Source of the DNA: Membranipora membranacea
Taxonomy: Eukaryota > Bryozoa > Gymnolaemata > Cheilostomatida > Membraniporidae
Length of the DNA stretch: 64,000 bases
Reading direction: 5' to 3'
NCBI GenBank assembly: GCA_914767715.1
Contig: OU612074.1
Location: 15,798,062 to 15,862,061 of the forward strand
Shown piece after piece: positions 11,024 to 23,655 of this stretch. How positions within the stretch are numbered: position 1 is the stretch's first letter; each line of letters opens with the position of its first letter. Position numbers and translations under genes: made by a program. Under the pieces are notes generated by a model. It was not told where the DNA came from. It did no database searches and was given only the letters and a program-made list of their open reading frames with translations.

Positions 11024-13695
11024 AAGGGTCCCCCCTTTGTTACTTTTTTAAATTTTAAAGTCGCTCTCATTTCTGTTCTATTTATCGTAGGATCTTAATA
11101 TTCTGGAATTTGAATGAGGCCAATGAGGCCATCAACTGGTCAAAGTTTGAAAGAATTGCGATGGCTTTTTAATTTTTCACCCTGCCGTTTGACATGTTTT
11201 TTTATGACAAAACTGGCCCTCGTTAAAAAAGTTGCTGCCGCCAAACTAAGAGGGCCAGCCCCAAACGGCTTTCAGTTCCTAAGTCAGCATGAAATTCCAC
11301 ACGGTATAGAGTAGGTTAGGAGGAAATCTATTTTTTAAACTGGCGGTAAAAAACACCAAGGGTCCCCCCTTTGTTACTTTTTTAAATTTTAAAGTCGCTC
11401 TCATTTCTGTTCTATTTATCGTAGGATCTTAATATTCTGGAATTGGAATGAGGCCAATGAGGCCATCAACTGGTCAAAGTTTGAAAGAATTGCGATGGCT
11501 TTTTAATTTTTCACCCTGCCGTTTGGCATGTTTTTTTGTGACAAAACTGGCCCTCGTTAAAAAAGTTGCAGCCGCCAAACTAAGAGGGCCAGCCCCAAAC
11601 GGTTTTCAGTTCCTAAGTCAGCATGAAATTCCACACGGTATAGAGTAGGTTAGGAGGAAATCTATTTTTTAAACTGGCTGTAAAAAACACCAAGGGTCCC
11701 CCCTTTGTTACTTTTTTAAATTTTAAAGTCGCTCTCATTTCTGTTCTTTTTATCGTAGGATCTTAATATTCTGGAATTTGAATGAGGCCAATGAGGCCAT
11801 CAACTGGTCAAAGTTTGAAAGAATTGCGATGGCTTTTTAATTTTTCACCCTGCCGTTTGGCATGTTTTTTTATGACAAAACTGGCCCTCGTTAAAAAAGT
11901 TGCTGCCGCCAAACTAAGAGGGCCAGCCCCAAACGGCTTTCACTTCCTAAGTCAGCATGAAATTCCACACGGTATAGAGTAGGTTAGGAGGAAATCTATT
12001 TTTTAAACTGGCGGTAAAAAACACCAAGGGTCCCCCCTTTGTTACTTTTTTAAATTTTAAAGTCGCTCTCATTTCTGTTCTATTTATCGTAGGATCTTAA
12101 TATTCTGGAATTTGAATGAGGCCAATGAGGCCATCAACTGGTCAAAGTTTGAAAGAATTGCGATGGCTTTTTAATTTTTCACCCTGCCGTTTGGCATGTT
12201 TTTTTATGACAAAACTGGCCCTCGTTAAAAAAGTTGCAGCCGCCAAACTAAGAGGGCCAGCCCCAAACGATTTTCAGTTCCTAAGTCAGCATGAAATTCC
12301 ACACGGTATAGAGTAGGTTAGGAGGAAATCTATTTTTTAAACTGGCTGTAAAAAACACCAAGGGTCCCCCCTTTGTTACTTTTTTAAATTTTAAAGTCGC
12401 TCTCATTTCTGTTCTATTTATCGTAGGATCTTAATATTCTGGAATTTGAATGAGGCCAATGAGGCCATCAACTGGTCAAAGTTTGAAAGAATTGCGATGG
12501 CTTTTTAATTTTTCACCCTGCCGTTTGGCATGTTTTTTTATGACAAAACTGGCCCTCGTTAAAAAAGTTGCTGCCGCCAAACTAAGAGGGCCAGCCCCAA
12601 ACGGCTTTCAGTTCCTAAGTCAGCATGAAATTCCACACGGTATAGAGTAGGTTAGGAGGAAATCTATTTTTTAAACTGGCGGTAAAAAACACCAAGGGTC
12701 CCCCCTTTGTTACTTTTTTAAATTTTAAAGTCGCTCTCATTTCTGTTCTATTTATCGTAGGATCTTAATATTCTGGAATTTGAATGAGGCCAATGAGGCC
12801 ATCAACTGGTCAAAGTTTGAAAGAATTGCGATGGCTATTTAATTTTTCACCCTGCCGTTTGGCATGTGTTTTTATGACAAAACTGGCCCTCGTTAAAAAA
12901 GTTGCAGCCGCCAAACTAAGAGGGCCAGCCCCAAACGGTTTTCAGTTCCTAAGTCAGCATGAAATTCCACACGGTATAGAGTAGGTTAGGAGGAAATCTA
13001 TTTTTTAAACTGGCTGTAAAAAACACCAAGGGTCCCCCCTTTGTTACTTTTTTAAATTTTAAAGTCGCTCTCATTTCTGTTCTATTTATCGTAGGATCTT
13101 AATATTCTGGAATTTGAATGAGGCCAATGAGGCCATCAACTGGTCAAAGTTTGAAAGAATTGCGATGGCTTTTTAATTTTTCACCCTGCCGTTTGGCATG
13201 TTTTTTTATGACAAAACTGGCCCTCGTTAAAAAAGTTGCTGCCGCCAAACTAAGAGGGCCAGCCCCAAACGGCTTTCAGTTCCTAAGTCAGCATGAAATT
13301 CCACACGGTATAGAGTAGGTTAGGAGGAAATCTATTTTTTAAACTGGCGGTAAAAAACACCAAGGGTCCCCCCTTTGTTACTTTTTTAAATTTCAAAGTC
13401 GCTCTCATTTCTGTTCTATTTATCGTAGGATCTTAATATTCTGGAATTGGAATGAGGCCAATGAGGCCATCAACTGGTCAAAGTTTGAAAGAATTGCGAT
13501 GGCTTTTTAATTTTTCACCCTGCCGTTTGGCATGTTTTTTTGTGACAAAACTGGCCCTCGTTAAAAAAGTTGCAGCCGCCAAACTAAGAGGGCCAGCCCC
13601 AAACGGTTTTCAGTTCCTAAGTCAGCATGAAATTCCACACGGTATAGAGTAGGTTAGGAGGAAATCTATTTTTTAAACTGGCTGTAAAAAACACC

Positions 13696-14363
13696 AAGGG
13701 TCCCCCCTTTGTTACTTTTTTAAATTTTAAAGTCGCTCTCATTTCTGTTCTATTTATCGTAGGATCTTAATATTCTGGAATTTGAATGAGGCCAATGAGG
13801 CCATCAACTGGTCAAAGTTTGAAAGAATTGCGATGGCTTTTTAATTTTTCACCCTGCCGTTTGGCATGTTTTTTTATGACAAAACTGGCCCTCGTTAAAA
13901 AAGTTGCTGCCGCCAAACTAAGAGGGCCAGCCCCAAACGGCTTTCAGTTCCTAAGTCAGCATGAAATTCCACACGGTATAGAGTAGGTTAGGAGGAAATC
14001 TATTTTTTAAACTGGCGGTAAAAAACACCAAGGGTCCCCCCTTTGTTACTTTTTTAAATTTTAAAGTCGCTCTCATTTCTGTTCTATTTATCGTAGGATC
14101 TTAATATTCTGGAATTTGAATGAGGCCAATGAGGCCATCAACTGGTCAAAGTTTGAAAGAATTGCGATGGCTTTTTAATTTTTCACCCTGCCGTTTGGCA
14201 TGTTTTTTTATGACAAAACTGGCCCTCGTTAAAAAAGTTGCAGCCGCCAAACTAAGAGGGCCAGCCCCAAACGGTTTTCAGTTCCTAAGTCAGCATGAAA
14301 TTCCACACGGTATAGAGTAGGTTAGGAGGAAATCTATTTTTTAAACTGGCTGTAAAAAACACC
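13696..14363 (+). repeat. Representative A-B dimer (668-bp higher-order unit)
   Basis: This is a clean example of the dimeric higher-order repeat. The A monomer (13696-14029) has T, C and G at offsets 213, 246 and 322. The B monomer (14030-14363) has A, T and T. The same three-marker alternation is seen in most neighbouring pairs over long stretches, so copies two apart resemble each other more than adjacent copies do at these sites. Two of the three marker differences (213 and 246) are also synonymous in the 66-codon ORF (Ala GCT/GCA, Gly GGC/GGT), and the third lies outside it. The dimer length is 4 x 167 bp. Confidence 0.93.
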
Positions 14364-17300
14364 AAGGGTCCCCCCTTTGTTACTTTTTTAAATTTTAAAG
14401 TCGCTCTCATTTCTGTTCTATTTATCGTAGGATCTTAATATTCTGGAATTTGAATGAGGCCAATGAGGCCATCAACTGGTCAAAGTTTGAAAGAATTGCG
14501 ATGGCTTTTTAATTTTTCACCCTGCCGTTTGGCATGTTTTTTTATGACAAAACTGGCCCTCGTTAAAAAAGTTGCTGCCGCCAAACTAAGAGGGCCAGCC
14601 CCAAACGGCTTTCAGTTCCTAAGTCAGCATGAAATTCCACACGGTATAGAGTAGGTTAGGAGGAAATCTATTTTTTAAACTGGCGGTAAAAAACACCAAG
14701 GGTCCCCCCTTTGTTACTTTTTTAAATTTTAAAGTCGCTCTCATTTCTGTTCTATTTATCGTAGGATCTTAATATTCTGGAATTTGAATGAGGCCAATGA
14801 GGCCATCAACTGGTCAAAGTTTGAAAGAATTGCGATGGCTTTTTAATTTTTCACCCTGCCGTTTGGCATGTTTTTTTATGACAAAACTGGCCCTCGTTAA
14901 AAAAGTTGCAGCCGCCAAACTAAGAGGGCCAGCCCCAAACGGTTTTCAGTTCCTAAGTCAGCATGAAATTCCACACGGTATAGAGTAGGTTAGGAGGAAA
15001 TCTATTTTTTAAACTGGCTGTAAAAAACACCAAGGGTCCCCCCTTTGTTACTTTTTTAAATTTTAAAGTCGCTCTCATTTCTGTTCTATTTATCGTAGGA
15101 TCTTAATATTCTGGAATTTGAATGAGGCCAATGAGGCCATCAACTGGTCAAAGTTTGAAAGAATTGCGATGGCTTTTTAATTTTTCACCCTGCCGTTTGG
15201 CATGTTTTTTTATGACAAAACTGGCCCTCGTTAAAAAAGTTGCTGCCGCCAAACTAAGAGGGCCAGCCCCAAACGGCTTTCACTTCCTAAGTCAGCATGA
15301 AATTCCACACGGTATAGAGTAGGTTAGGAGGAAATCTATTTTTTAAACTGGCTGTAAAAAACACCAAGGGTCCCCCCTTTGTTACTTTTTTAAATGTTAA
15401 AGTCGCTCTCATTTCTGTTCTATTTATCGTAGGATCTTAATATTCTGGAATTTGAATGAGGCCAATGAGGCCATCAACTGGTCAAAGTTTGAAAGAATTG
15501 CGATGGCTTTTTAATTTTTCACCCTGCCGTTTGGCATGTTTTTTTATGACAAAACTGGCCCTCGTTAAAAAAGTTGCTGCCGCCAAACTAAGAGGGCCAG
15601 CCCCAAACGGCTTTCAGTTCCTAAGTCAGCATGAAATTCCACACGGTATAGAGTAGGTTAGGAGGAAATCTATTTTTTAAACTGGCGGTAAAAAACACCA
15701 AGGGTCCCCCCTTTGTTACTTTTTTAAATTTTAAAGTCGCTCTCATTTCTGTTCTATTTATCGTAGGATCTTAATATTCTGGAATTTGAATGAGGCCAAT
15801 GAGGCCATCAACTGGTCAAAGTTTGAAAGAATTGCGATGGCTATTTAATTTTTCACCCTGCCGTTTGGCATGTGTTTTTATGACAAAACTGGCCCTCGTT
15901 AAAAAAGTTGCAGCCGCCAAACTAAGAGGGCCAGCCCCAAACGGTTTTCAGTTCCTAAGTCAGCATGAAATTCCACACGGTATAGAGTAGGTTAGGAGGA
16001 AATCTATTTTTTAAACTGGCTGTAAAAAACACCAAGGGTCCCCCCTTTGTTACTTTTTTAAATTTTAAAGTCGCTCTCATTTCTGTTCTATTTATCGTAG
16101 GATCTTAATATTCTGGAATTTGAATGAGGCCAATGAGGCCATCAACTGGTCAAAGTTTGAAAGAATTGCGATGGCTTTTTAATTTTTCACCCTGCCGTTT
16201 GGCATGTTTTTTTATGACAAAACTGGCCCTCGTTAAAAAAGTTGCTGCCGCCAAACTAAGAGGGCCAGCCCCAAACGGCTTTCAGTTCCTAAGTCAGCAT
16301 GAAATTCCACACGGTATAGAGTAGGTTAGGAGGAAATCTATTTTTTAAACTGGCGGTAAAAAACACCAAGGGTCCCCCCTTTGTTACTTTTTTAAATTTT
16401 AAAGTCGCTCTCATTTCTGTTCTATTTATCGTAGGATCTTAATATTCTGGAATTTGAATGAGGCCAATGAGGCCATCAACTGGTCAAAGTTTGAAAGAAT
16501 TGCGATGGCTTTTTAATTTTTCACCCTGCCGTTTGGCATGTTTTTTTATGACAAAACTGGCCCTCGTTAAAAAAGTTGCAGCCGCCAAACTAAGAGGGCC
16601 AGCCGCAAACGGTTTTCAGTTCCTAAGTCAGCATGAAATTCCACACGGTATAGAGTAGGTTAGGAGGAAATCTATTTTTTAAACTGGCTGTAAAAAACAC
16701 CAAGGGTCCCCCCTTTGTTACTTTTTTAAATTTTAAAGTCGCTCTCATTTCTGTTCTATTTATCGTAGGATCTTAATATTCTGGAATTTGAATGAGGCCA
16801 ATGAGGCCATCAACTGGTCAAAGTTTGAAAGAATTGCGATGGCTTTTTAATTTTTCACCCTGCCGTTTGGCATGTTTTTTTATGACAAAACTGGCCCTCG
16901 TTAAAAAAGTTGCTGCCGCCAAAGTAAGAGGGCCAGCCCCAAACGGCTTTCAGTTCCTAAGTCAGCATGAAATTCCACATGGTATAGAGTAGGTTAGGAG
17001 GAAATCTATTTTTTAAACTGGCGGTAAAAAACACCAAGGGTCCCCCCTTTGTTACTTTTTTAAATTTTAAAGTCGCTCTCATTTCTGTTCTATTTATCGT
17101 AGGATCTTAATATTCTGGAATTTGAATGAGGCCAATGAGGCCATCAACTGGTCAAAGTTTTAAAGAATTGCGATGGCTTTTTAATTTTTCACCCTGCCGT
17201 TTGGCATGTTTTTTTATGACAAAACTGGCCCTCGTTAAAAAAGTTGCAGCCGCCAAACTAAGAGGGCCAGCCCCAAACGGTTTTCAGTTCCTAAGTCAGC

Positions 17301-17641
17301 ATGAAATTCCACACGGTATAGAGTAGGTTAGGAGGAAATCTATTTTTTAAACTGGCTGTAAAAAACACCAAGGGTCCCCCCTTTGTTACTTTTTTAAATT
17401 TTAAAGTCGCTCTCATTTCTGTTCTATTTATCGTAGGATCTTAATATTCTGGAATTTGAATGAGGCCAATGAGGCCATCAACTGGTCAAAGTTTGAAAGA
17501 ATTGCGATGGCTTTTTAATTTTTCGCCCTGCCGTTTGGCATGTTTTTTTATGACAAAACTGGCCCTCGTTAAAAAAGTTGCTGCCGCCAAACTAAGAGGG
17601 CCAGCCCCAAACGGCTTTCAGTTCCTAAGTCAGCATGAAAA

Positions 17642-20254
17642 TCCACACGGTATAGAGTAGGTTAGGAGGAAATCTATTTTTTAAACTGGCGGTAAAAAAC
17701 ACCAAGGGTCCCCCCTTTGTTACTTTTTTAAATTTTAAAGTCGCTCTCATTTCTGTTTTATTTATCGTAGGATCTTAATACTCTGGAATTTGAATGAGGC
17801 CAATGAGGCCATCAACTGGTCAAAGTTTGAAAGAATTGCGATGGCTTTTTAATTTTTCACCCTGCCGTTTGGCATGTTTTTTTATGACAAAACTGGCCCT
17901 CGTTAAAAAAGTTGCAGCCGCCAAACTAAGAGGGCCAGCCCCAAACGGTTTTCAGTTCCTAAGTCAGCATGAAATTCCACACGGTATAGAGTAGGTTAGG
18001 AGGAAATCTATTTTTTAAACTGGCTGTAAAAAACACCAAGGGTCCCCCCTTTGTTACTTTTTTAAATTTTAAAGTCGCTCTCATTTCTGTTCTATTTATC
18101 GTAGGATCTTAATATTCTGGAATTTGAATGAGGCCAATGAGGCCATCAACTGGTCAAAGTTTGAAAGAATTGCGATGGCTTTTTAATTTTTCACCCTGCC
18201 GTTTGGCATGCTTTTTTATGACGAAACTGGCCCTCGTTAAAAAAGTTGCTGCCGCCAAACTAAGAGGGCCAGCCCCAAACGGCTTTCAGTTCCTAAGTCA
18301 GCATGAAATTCCAAACGGTATAGAGTAGGTTAGGAGGAAATCTACTTTTTAAACTGGCGGTAAAAAACACCAAGGGTCCCCCCTTTGTTACTTTTTTAAA
18401 TTTTAAAGTCGCTCTCATTTCTGTTCTATTTATCGTAGGATCTTAATATTCTGGAATTTGAATGAGGCCAATGAGGCCATCAACTGGTCAAAGTTTGAAA
18501 GAATTGCGATGGCTTTTTAATTTTTCACCCTGCCGTTTGGCATGTTTTTTTATGACAAAACTGGCCCTCGTTAAAAAAGTTGCAGCCGCCAAACTAAGAG
18601 GGCCAGCCCCAAACGGTTTTCAGTTCCTAAGTCAGCATGAAATTCCACACGGTATAGAGTAGGTTAGGAGGAAATCTATTTTTTAAACTGGCTGTAAAAA
18701 ACACCAAGGGTCCCCCCTTTGTTACTTTTTTAAATTTTAAAGTCGCTCTCATTTCTGTTCTATTTATCGTAGGATCTTAATATTCTGGAATTTGAATGAG
18801 GCCAATGAGGCCATCAACTGGTCAAAGTTTGAAAGAATTGCGATGGCTTTTTAATTTTTCACCCTGCCGTTTGGCATGTTTTTTTATGACAAAACTGGCC
18901 CTCGTTAAAAAAGTTGCTGCCGCCAAACTAAGAGGGCCAGCCCCAAACAGCTTTCAGTTCCTAAGTCAGCATGAAATTCCACACGGTATAGAGTAGGTTA
19001 GGAGGAAATCTATTTTTTAAACTGGCGGTAAAAAACACCAAGGGTCCCCCCCTTTGTTACTTTTTTAAATTTTAAAGTCGCTCTCATTTCTGTTCTATTT
19101 ATCGTAGGATCTTAATATTCTGGAATTTGAATGAGGCCAATGAGGCCATCAACTGGCCAAAGTTTGAAAGAATTGCGATGGCTTTTTAATTTTTCACCCT
19201 GCCGTTTGGCATGTTTTTTTATGACAAAACTGGCCCTCGTTAAAAAAGTTGCAGCCGCCAAACTAAGAGGGCCAGCCCCAAACGGTTTTCAGTGCCTAAG
19301 TCAGCATGAAATTCCACACGGTATAGAGTAGGTTAGGAGGAAATCTATTTTTTAAACTGGCTGTAAAAAACACCAAGGGTCCCCCCTTTGTTACTTTTTT
19401 AAATTTTAAAGTCGCTCTCATTTCTGTTCTATTTATCGTAGGATCTTAATATTCTGGAATTTGAATGAGGCCAATGAGGCCATCAACTGGTCAAAGTTTG
19501 AAAGAATTGCGATGGCTTTTTAATTTTTCACCCTGCCGTTTGGCATGTTTTTTTATGACAAAACTGGCCCTCGTTAAAAAAGTTGCTGCCGCCAAACTAA
19601 GAGGGCCAGCCCCAAACGGCTTTCAGTTCCTAAGTCAGCATGAAATTCCACACGGTATAGAGTAGGTTAGGAGGAAATCTATTTTTTAAACTGGCGGTAA
19701 AAAACACCAAGGGTCCCCCCTTTGTTACTTTTTTAAATTTTAAAGTCGCTCTCATTTCTGTTCTATTTATCGTAGGATCTTAATATTCTGGAATTTGAAT
19801 GAGGCCAATGAGGCCATCAACTGGTCAAAGTTTTAAAGAATTGCGATGGCTTTTTAATTTTTCACCCTGCCGTTTGGCATGTTTTTTTATGACAAAACTG
19901 GCCCTCGTTAAAAAAGTTGCAGCCGCCAAACTAAGAGGGCCAGCCCCAAACGGTTTTCAGTTCCTAAGTCAGCATGAAATTCCACACGGTATAGAGTAGG
20001 TTAGGAGGAAATCTATTTTTTAAACTGTCTGTAAAAAACACCAAGGGTCCCCCCTTTGTTACTTTTTTAAATTTTAAAGTCGCTCTCATTTCTGTTCTAT
20101 TTATCGTAGGATCTTAATATTCTGGAATTTGAATGAGGCCAATGAGGCCATCAACTGGTCAAAGTTTGAAAGAATTGCGATGGCTTTTTAATTTTTCACC
20201 CTGCCGTTTGGCATGTTTTTTTATGACAAAACTGGCCCTCGTTAAAAAAGTTGC
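17642..20254 (+). repeat. Segmental duplication copy 1 (about 2.6 kb, spacing about 6,014 bp)
   Basis: A run of private variants here recurs in the same order at 23656-26267. The markers are a C-to-T change in CTGTTTTATTT near 17753 with AATACTCTGG near 17779, then CATGCTTTTTT with GACGAAA and CCAAACGG near 18210-18315, CTACTTT near 18342, CCAAACAGC near 18945, GGCCAAAG with CAGTGCC near 19155-19295, AGTTTTAAAG near 19830 and AACTGTCTG near 20025. The left edge lies after 17641, where this copy has a private GAAAATCC. The right edge lies at or after offset 211 of monomer 61, where the copies differ in the 213 marker. This copy has an extra C at the C run near 19047 that the other lacks. Confidence 0.9.
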
Positions 20255-21712
20255 AGCCGCCAAACTAAGAGGGCCAGCCCCAAACGGTTTTCAGTTCCTA
20301 AGTCAGCATGAAATTCCACACGGTATAGAGTAGGTTAGGAGGAAATCTATTTTTTAAACTGGCGGTAAAAAACACCAAGGGTCCCCCCTTTGTTACTTTT
20401 TTAAATTTTAAAGTCGGTCTCATTTCTGTTCTATTTATCGTAGGATCTTAATATTCTGGAATTTGAATGAGGCCAATGAGGCCATCAACTGGTCAAAGTT
20501 TGAAAGAATTGCGATGGCTTTTTAATTTTTCACCCTGCCGTTTGGCATGTTTTTTTATGACAAAACTGGCCCTCGTTAAAAAAGTTGCAGCCGCCAAACT
20601 AAGAGGGCCAGCCCCAAACGGTTTTCAGTTCCTAAGTCAGCATGAAATTCCACACGGTATAGAGTAGGTTAGGAGGAAATCTATTTTTTAAACTGGCAGT
20701 AAAAAACACCAAGGGTCCCCCCTTTGTTACTTTTTTAAATTTTAAAGTCGCTCTCATTTCTGTTCTATTTATCGTAGGATCTTAATATTCTGGAATTTGA
20801 ATGAGGCCAATGAGGCCATCAACTGGTCAAAGTTTGAAAGAATTGCGATGACTTTTTAATTTTTCACCCTGCCGTTTGGCATGTTTTTTTATGACAAAAC
20901 TGGCCCTCGTTAAAAAAGTTGCAGCCGCCAAACTAAGAGGGCCAGCCCCAAACGGTTTTCAGTTCCTAAGTCAGCATGAAATTCCACACGGTATAGAGTA
21001 GGTTAGGAGGAAATCTATTTTTTAAACTGGCAGTAAAAAACACCAAGGGTCCCCCCTTTGTTACTTTTTTAAATTTTAAAGTCGCTCTCATTTCTGTTCT
21101 ATTTATCGTAGGATCTTAATATTCTGGAATTTGAATGAGGCCAATGAGGCCATCAACTGGTCAAAGTTTGAAAGAATTGCGATGGCTTTTTAATTTTTCA
21201 CCCTGCCGTTTGGCATGTTTTTTTATGACAAAACTGGCCCTCGTTAAAAAAGTTGCAGCCGCCAAACTAAGAGGGCCAGCCCCAAACGGTTTTCAGTTCC
21301 TAAGTCAGCATGAAATTCCACACGGTATAGAGTAGGTTAGGAGGAAATCTATTTTTTAAACTGGCTGTAAAAAACACCAAGGGTCCCCCCTTTGTTACTT
21401 TTTTAAATTTTAAAGTCGCTCTCATTTCTGTTCTATTTATCGTAAGATCTTAATATTCTGGAATTTGAATGAGGCCAATGAGGCCATCAACTGGTCAAAG
21501 TTTGAAAGAATTGCGATGGCTTTTTAATTTTTCACCCTGCCGTTTGGCATGTTTTTTTATGACAAAACTGGCCCTCGTTAAAAAAGTTGCTGCCGCCAAA
21601 CTAAGAGGGCCAGCCCCAAACGGTTTTCAGTTCCTAAGTCAGCATGAAATTCCACACGGTATAGAGTAGGTTAGGAGGAAATCTATTTTTTAAACTGGCT
21701 GTAAAAAACACC
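20043..21712 (+). repeat. Pentamer HOR, copy a (1,670 bp)
   Basis: Monomers 61-65 break the A-B dimer pattern. All of 61-64 have the B bases at 213 and 246, but offset 322 runs G, A, A, T. The third monomer has a G-to-A change creating TGA at 20849-20851. The fifth has CGTAAGATC (near 21441) where nearly all other monomers have CGTAGGATC. The second carries CGGTCTC near 20413. The same series of features returns at 21713-23383 and 28060-29729. Confidence 0.9.
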
Positions 21713-23383
21713 AAGGGTCCCCCCTTTGTTACTTTTTTAAATTTTAAAGTCGCTCTCATTTCTGTTCTATTTATCGTAGGATCTTAATATTCTGGAATTT
21801 GAATGAGGCCAATGAGGCCATCAACTGGTCAAAGTTTGAAAGAATTGCGATGGCTTTTTAATTTTTCACCCTGCCGTTTGGCATGTTTTTTTATGACAAA
21901 ACTGGCCCTCGTTAAAAAAGTTGCAGCCGCCAAACTAAGAGGGCCAGCCCCAAACGGTTTTCAGTTCCTAAGTCAGCATGAAATTCCACACGGTATAGAG
22001 TAGGTTAGGAGGAAATCTATTTTTTAAACTGGCGGTAAAAAACACCAAGGGTCCCCCCTTTGTTACTTTTTTAAATTTTAAAGTCGCTCTCATTTCTGTT
22101 CTATTTATCGTAGGATCTTAATATTCTGGAATTTGAATGAGGCCAATGAGGCCATCAACTGGTCAAAGTTTGAAAGAATTGCGATGGCTTTTTAATTTTT
22201 CACCCTGCCGTTTGGCATGTTTTTTTATGACAAAACTGGCCCTCGTTAAAAAAGTTGCAGCCGCCAAACTAAGAGGGCCAGCCCCAAACGGTTTTCAGTT
22301 CCTAAGTCAGCATGAAATTCCACACGGTATAGAGTAGGTTAGGAGGAAATCTATTTTTTAAACTGGCAGTAAAAAACACCAAGGGTCCCCCCTTTGTTAC
22401 TTTTTTAAATTTTAAAGTCGCTCTCATTTCTGTTCTATTTATCGTAGGATCTTAATATTCTGGAATTTGAATGAGGCCAATGAGGCCATCAACTGGTCAA
22501 AGTTTGAAAGAATTGCGATGACTTTTTAATTTTTCACCCTGCCGTTTGGCATGTTTTTTTATGACAAAACTGGCCCTCGTTAAAAAAGTTGCAGCCGCCA
22601 AACTAAGAGGGCCAGCCCCAAACGGGTTTCAGTTCCTAAGTCAGCATGAAATTCCACACGGTATAGAGTAGGTTAGGAGGAAATCTATTTTTTAAACTGG
22701 CAGTAAAAAACACCAAGGGTCCCCCCTTTGTTACTTTTTTAAATTTTAAAGTCGCTCTCATTTCTGTTCTATTTATCGTAGGATCTTAATATTCTGGAAT
22801 TTGAATGAGGCCAATGAGGCCATCAACTGGTCAAAGTTTGAAAGAATTGCGATGGCTTTTTAATTTTTCACCCTGCCGTTTGGCATGTTTTTTTATGACA
22901 AAACTGGCCCTCGTTAAAAAAGTTGCAGCCGCCAAACTAAGAGGGCCAGCCCCAAACGGTTTTCAGTTCCTAAGTCAGCATGAAATTCCACACGGTATAG
23001 AGTAGGTTAGGAGGAAATCTATTTTTTAAACTGGCTGTAAAAAACACCAAGGGTCCCCCCTTTGTTACTTTTTTAAATTTTAAAGTCGCTCTCATTTCTG
23101 TTCTATTTATCGTAAGATCTTAATATTCTGGAATTTGAATGAGGCCAATGAGGCCATCAACTGGTCAAAGTTTGAAAGAATTGCGATGGCTTTTTAATTT
23201 TTCACCCTGCCGTTTGGCATGTTTTTTTTATGACAAAACTGGCCCTCGTTAAAAAAGTTGCTGCCGCCAAACTAAGAGGGCCAGCCCCAAACGGCTTTCA
23301 GTTCCTAAGTCAGAATGAAATTCCACACGGTATAGAGTAGGTTAGGAGGAAATCTATTTTTTAAACTGGCGGTAAAAAACACC
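21713..23383 (+). repeat. Pentamer HOR, copy b (1,671 bp)
   Basis: Monomers 66-70 repeat copy a directly downstream: offset 322 runs G, A, A, T, the third monomer has the same TGA at 22519-22521, and the fifth has CGTAAGATC near 23111. The differences are that the second monomer has the usual CGCTCTC, the third has GGGTTTC near 22624, and the fifth is a full A type with CAGAATG and a T8 run near 23222 instead of T7, which makes this unit one base longer. The two adjacent copies form a local two-unit pentamer array. Confidence 0.9.
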
Positions 23384-23655
23384 AAGGGTCCCCCCTTTGT
23401 TACTTTTTTAAATTTTAAAGTCGCTCTCATTTCTGTTCTATTTATCGTAGGATCTTAATATTCTGGAATTTGAATGAGGCCAATGAGGCCATCAACTGGT
23501 CAAAGTTTGAAAGAATTGCGACGGCTTTTTAATTTTTCACCCTGCCGTTTGGCATGTTTTTTTATGACAAAACTGGCCCTCGTTAAAAAAGTTGCAGCCG
23601 CCAAACTAAGAGGGCCAGCCCCAAACGGCTTTCAGTTCCTAAGTCAGCATGAAAT

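Larger units (their letters stand above)
9687..20042 (+). repeat. Near-perfect A-B dimer HOR domain
   Basis: Monomers 30-60 alternate A and B almost without exception. The single break is at monomers 46 and 47 (starts 15032 and 15366), both A-like, with monomer 46 carrying the B base at offset 322; this shifts the dimer phase by one. Shared private variants show local copying. GGAATTGGAATG together with GTGAC occurs in monomers 33, 35 and 41. The pair GGCTATTTAAT and CATGTGTTTTT occurs in monomers 39 and 48 (3,006 bp apart). CACTTCC occurs in monomers 36 and 46. Only the GCAGCCGCC form of B is present. Confidence 0.9.
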
